A stretch of 29,931 nucleotides of DNA from Clostridia bacterium. Its GTDB lineage: Bacteria; Bacillota; Clostridia; Christensenellales; UBA1242. Under the pieces are notes generated by a model. It ran no database searches, had not been told where the DNA came from, and worked only from the letters and a program-made list of their open reading frames with translations. The first letter of the stretch is position 1. Each line of letters begins with the position of its first letter. This document shows, in pieces, positions 28,771 to 29,931 of the stretch. The position numbers were made by a program, and so were the translations under genes. The stretch spans positions 1 to 29,931 of the forward strand of contig JAQUUD010000004.1 in the NCBI GenBank assembly GCA_028694075.1, read 5' to 3'.

Positions 28771-28885
28771 GTTGAAATGCCCGTTTGACCAGCATTAACC
28801 GCTTCGCTTGGTTCATTTGACTGTTAACTTGCCCGTTTGACTGTTTGAAATGTCCGTTTGATTTGTCGATTTGCCCGTTTGACCA
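28771..28885 (+). repeat. Decayed relative of the 20-bp repeat array
   Basis: GTTGAAATGCCCGTTTGACC (28771-28790) closely matches units of the 6256-6515 array. Further degenerate copies follow near 28822, 28842 and 28866 (GTTAACTTGCCCGTTTGAC, GTTTGAAATGTCCGTTTGA, TCGATTTGCCCGTTTGACC), with partial words on either side. An open frame on the minus strand through it is an artefact of the repeat. An eight-C run follows at about 28930. Confidence 0.75.
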
Positions 28886-29073
28886 GCTCGCTCGCAACTG
28901 GTTACAATACCCGCTCGCCACTTCTTTTACCCCCCCCGACCGCTTGTTTTGTATGATAATATTCTCGTTTGTCAGTTTTATCCGCAACAAATATTCAAAT
29001 TGAGTAATAAAATTATGAAATACACATACTAATTTAAAATTTAACAAATATTTAAAAAATTTTGTTATTATAG

Positions 29074-29124
29074 TTGACTTATGAAAAATTATAGTATATT
29101 ATATATAATATTAGTAATACTAAT
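29074..29124 (+). promoter_or_regulatory. Upstream promoter copy (P1) with palindrome at the start site
   Basis: TTGACT (29074-29079), a 17-base spacer and TATTAT (29097-29102). The perfect dyad ATTAGTA-A-TACTAAT (29110-29124) sits at the predicted start, as an operator would. Most of the segment is duplicated downstream. Confidence 0.7.
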
Positions 29125-29176
29125 TATATTTATATAAACTTTTTTGCAGGATTTTAAAAGAATTTTTAATATTTAG

Positions 29177-29229
29177 TTGACTTATGCAAAATAATAGTTT
29201 AATATTAATTTAATTAGTAATACATACTA
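29177..29229 (+). promoter_or_regulatory. Downstream promoter copy (P2)
   Basis: TTGACT (29177-29182), a 17-base spacer and TAATAT (29200-29205), then ATTAGTAATAC again with a partly changed right half (29213-29229). The segment is an imperfect repeat of 29074-29124, offset by 103 bases. Confidence 0.7.
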
Positions 29230-29261
29230 TAACATTTTGTAAAAATAAGGAGGATTTAAAA

Positions 29262-29906
29262 ATGTTTATGTTAAATAAAAGGGTGCAAAAATTGATTGCA
29301 AAGGGAATCGCTTTAATTATAACTTTAACGGTTATGTTTGGTGCGGCATATGCACTATTAAGCACAGCCAAAGTTGGATTAAGCGTTAATGTTTCGTTTG
29401 ACCCAGCGGTCACCGCCAAGGTTTATTTGGCTACTGACAGTAGCAGTGCGGTGGATTTCAAACAACCGAATTCAACTGTAACTGCTGAAAACTTTGCAAA
29501 AGCAAATTCCGCTTTGGTTTTGGACACCAAAGATGGTGGCACACTTACAAAAAGTTCTTTTGAAGCCTTAGGCACTGGCAATGGCTTAAAATGTGATGCT
29601 AACGGCGAAATGGAGTTTTATGTTTATGTTGAAAATTACAGCACAACTGAAAAGGTATTATGTGAAACAAATATAGAATTTACGGGCGACAATGGAACTG
29701 CTCCGTTTAGTGTGGAGAGCAATCCAACTTCAACTGCTTTCCCTATGAGCGGAGGTGATGCTACCAAAAGTTTATTAACATTCAAAATTAAGTCAACAAA
29801 TGTAACAGGCTTAAACGCGAATACAATTGCAATTGAGATTGATTTGAAAACAAGTTGTCTTGTTTTGGGAGTAAGTCGTTTGCTTAGTTCCACATCAAGT
29901 ACTTAG
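29262..29906 (+). CDS. Exported TasA/camelysin-like protein, second copy type
   Basis: This 214-residue protein has a basic N-terminus ('LNKRVQKLIAKG') and one hydrophobic segment (about 14-32) ending 'GAAYALLS'. The mature part begins with strands 'KVGLSVNVSFDPAVTAKVYLA', the same layout as the protein at 19398-20003 and SipW-type substrates. The rest is Thr/Ser/Asn-rich and beta-patterned ('GEMEFYVYVENYSTTEKVLCETNIEFTG') and ends in 'SSTSST'. There are no cell-wall sorting signals. It may form extracellular fibres or surface coats; that is inferred from fold type. The start is supported by AAGGAGG. Two tandem, duplicated promoters suggest tight or switchable control. Confidence 0.68.
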   Translation: MFMLNKRVQKLIAKGIALIITLTVMFGAAYALLSTAKVGLSVNVSFDPAVTAKVYLATDSSSAVDFKQPNSTVTAENFAKANSALVLDTKDGGTLTKSSFEALGTGNGLKCDANGEMEFYVYVENYSTTEKVLCETNIEFTGDNGTAPFSVESNPTSTAFPMSGGDATKSLLTFKIKSTNVTGLNANTIAIEIDLKTSCLVLGVSRLLSSTSST

Positions 29907-29931
29907 ACAAAGACAAATGATAATTTTGGTT

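Noticed and set aside
28676..29047. Open frame of 123 codons on the minus strand with repeated 'SNGQ' words
   Set aside because: The words come from the decayed 20-bp repeat, the frame crosses the SPT-gene terminator and a poly-C run, and there is no ribosome binding site.
1..29931. Mycoplasma-type code with TGA as tryptophan
   Set aside because: The deacetylase, glmU/glmM and PFOR genes end naturally at TGA after complete family lengths, and TGG is used for tryptophan throughout.

Overview
The window is AT-rich, standard-code bacterial DNA. TGA is used as a stop in several genes, Shine-Dalgarno sites are GGAG-like, many promoters are near-perfect TTGACA/17/TATAAT, and there is a GAAC-N4-GTTC LexA box. 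Together with pyruvate:ferredoxin oxidoreductase, PadR-DUF1048, YetF-type DUF421 and TasA-like exported proteins, this points to an anaerobic low-GC Bacillota, most likely a Clostridia-like host-associated lineage. No plasmid or complete phage is visible; it reads as chromosome with many small repeated non-coding elements.

Layout. 1-4 kb: a decayed ComEC-like metallo-beta-lactamase gene, a SecB-like protein, tRNA-Leu(AAG), a secreted polysaccharide deacetylase and a small PH-domain protein. 4-6 kb: one gene fusing a GlmU-type acetyltransferase beta-helix to a complete GlmM, so two consecutive steps of UDP-GlcNAc synthesis sit in one chain. 6-8 kb: a palindromic cloverleaf, a 13-unit array of a 20-bp repeat, an Smr-domain protein and a DUF421 protein. 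8-11 kb: tRNA-Gly, an autoregulated-looking padR-DUF1048 pair, and a LexA-controlled dinB with a small partner gene. 11-14.7 kb: a tRNA district (Arg, His, Gln, Gln, Lys, Leu) with two related short elements, each ending in a partial copy of the 3' end of the tRNA just upstream. 14.8-20 kb: an FkbM methyltransferase, a coiled-coil/beta-rich protein of unknown role, a four-helix membrane protein and an exported TasA-like protein. 20-25 kb: PFOR, a duplicated-motif membrane protein and truA. 25.5-28.7 kb: two divergent SDR genes and a serine-palmitoyltransferase-like enzyme, a candidate sphingolipid-type locus. 29 kb: a second exported protein behind a duplicated promoter.

The strongest unexplained signal is architectural. 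Four intergenic palindromes (6160-6254, 13975-14073, 16002-16096, 25316-25422) share one plan: a 12-13 bp closing stem around three tight hairpins with almost no unpaired bases at the junction. Their arm sequences are unrelated. Three of the four lie between convergent genes. This looks like a structure-defined element family that I cannot match to a described class. Other highlights are the tRNA-tail elements with covarying hairpins, the GlmU(acetyltransferase)-GlmM fusion, and the SDR/SPT locus.
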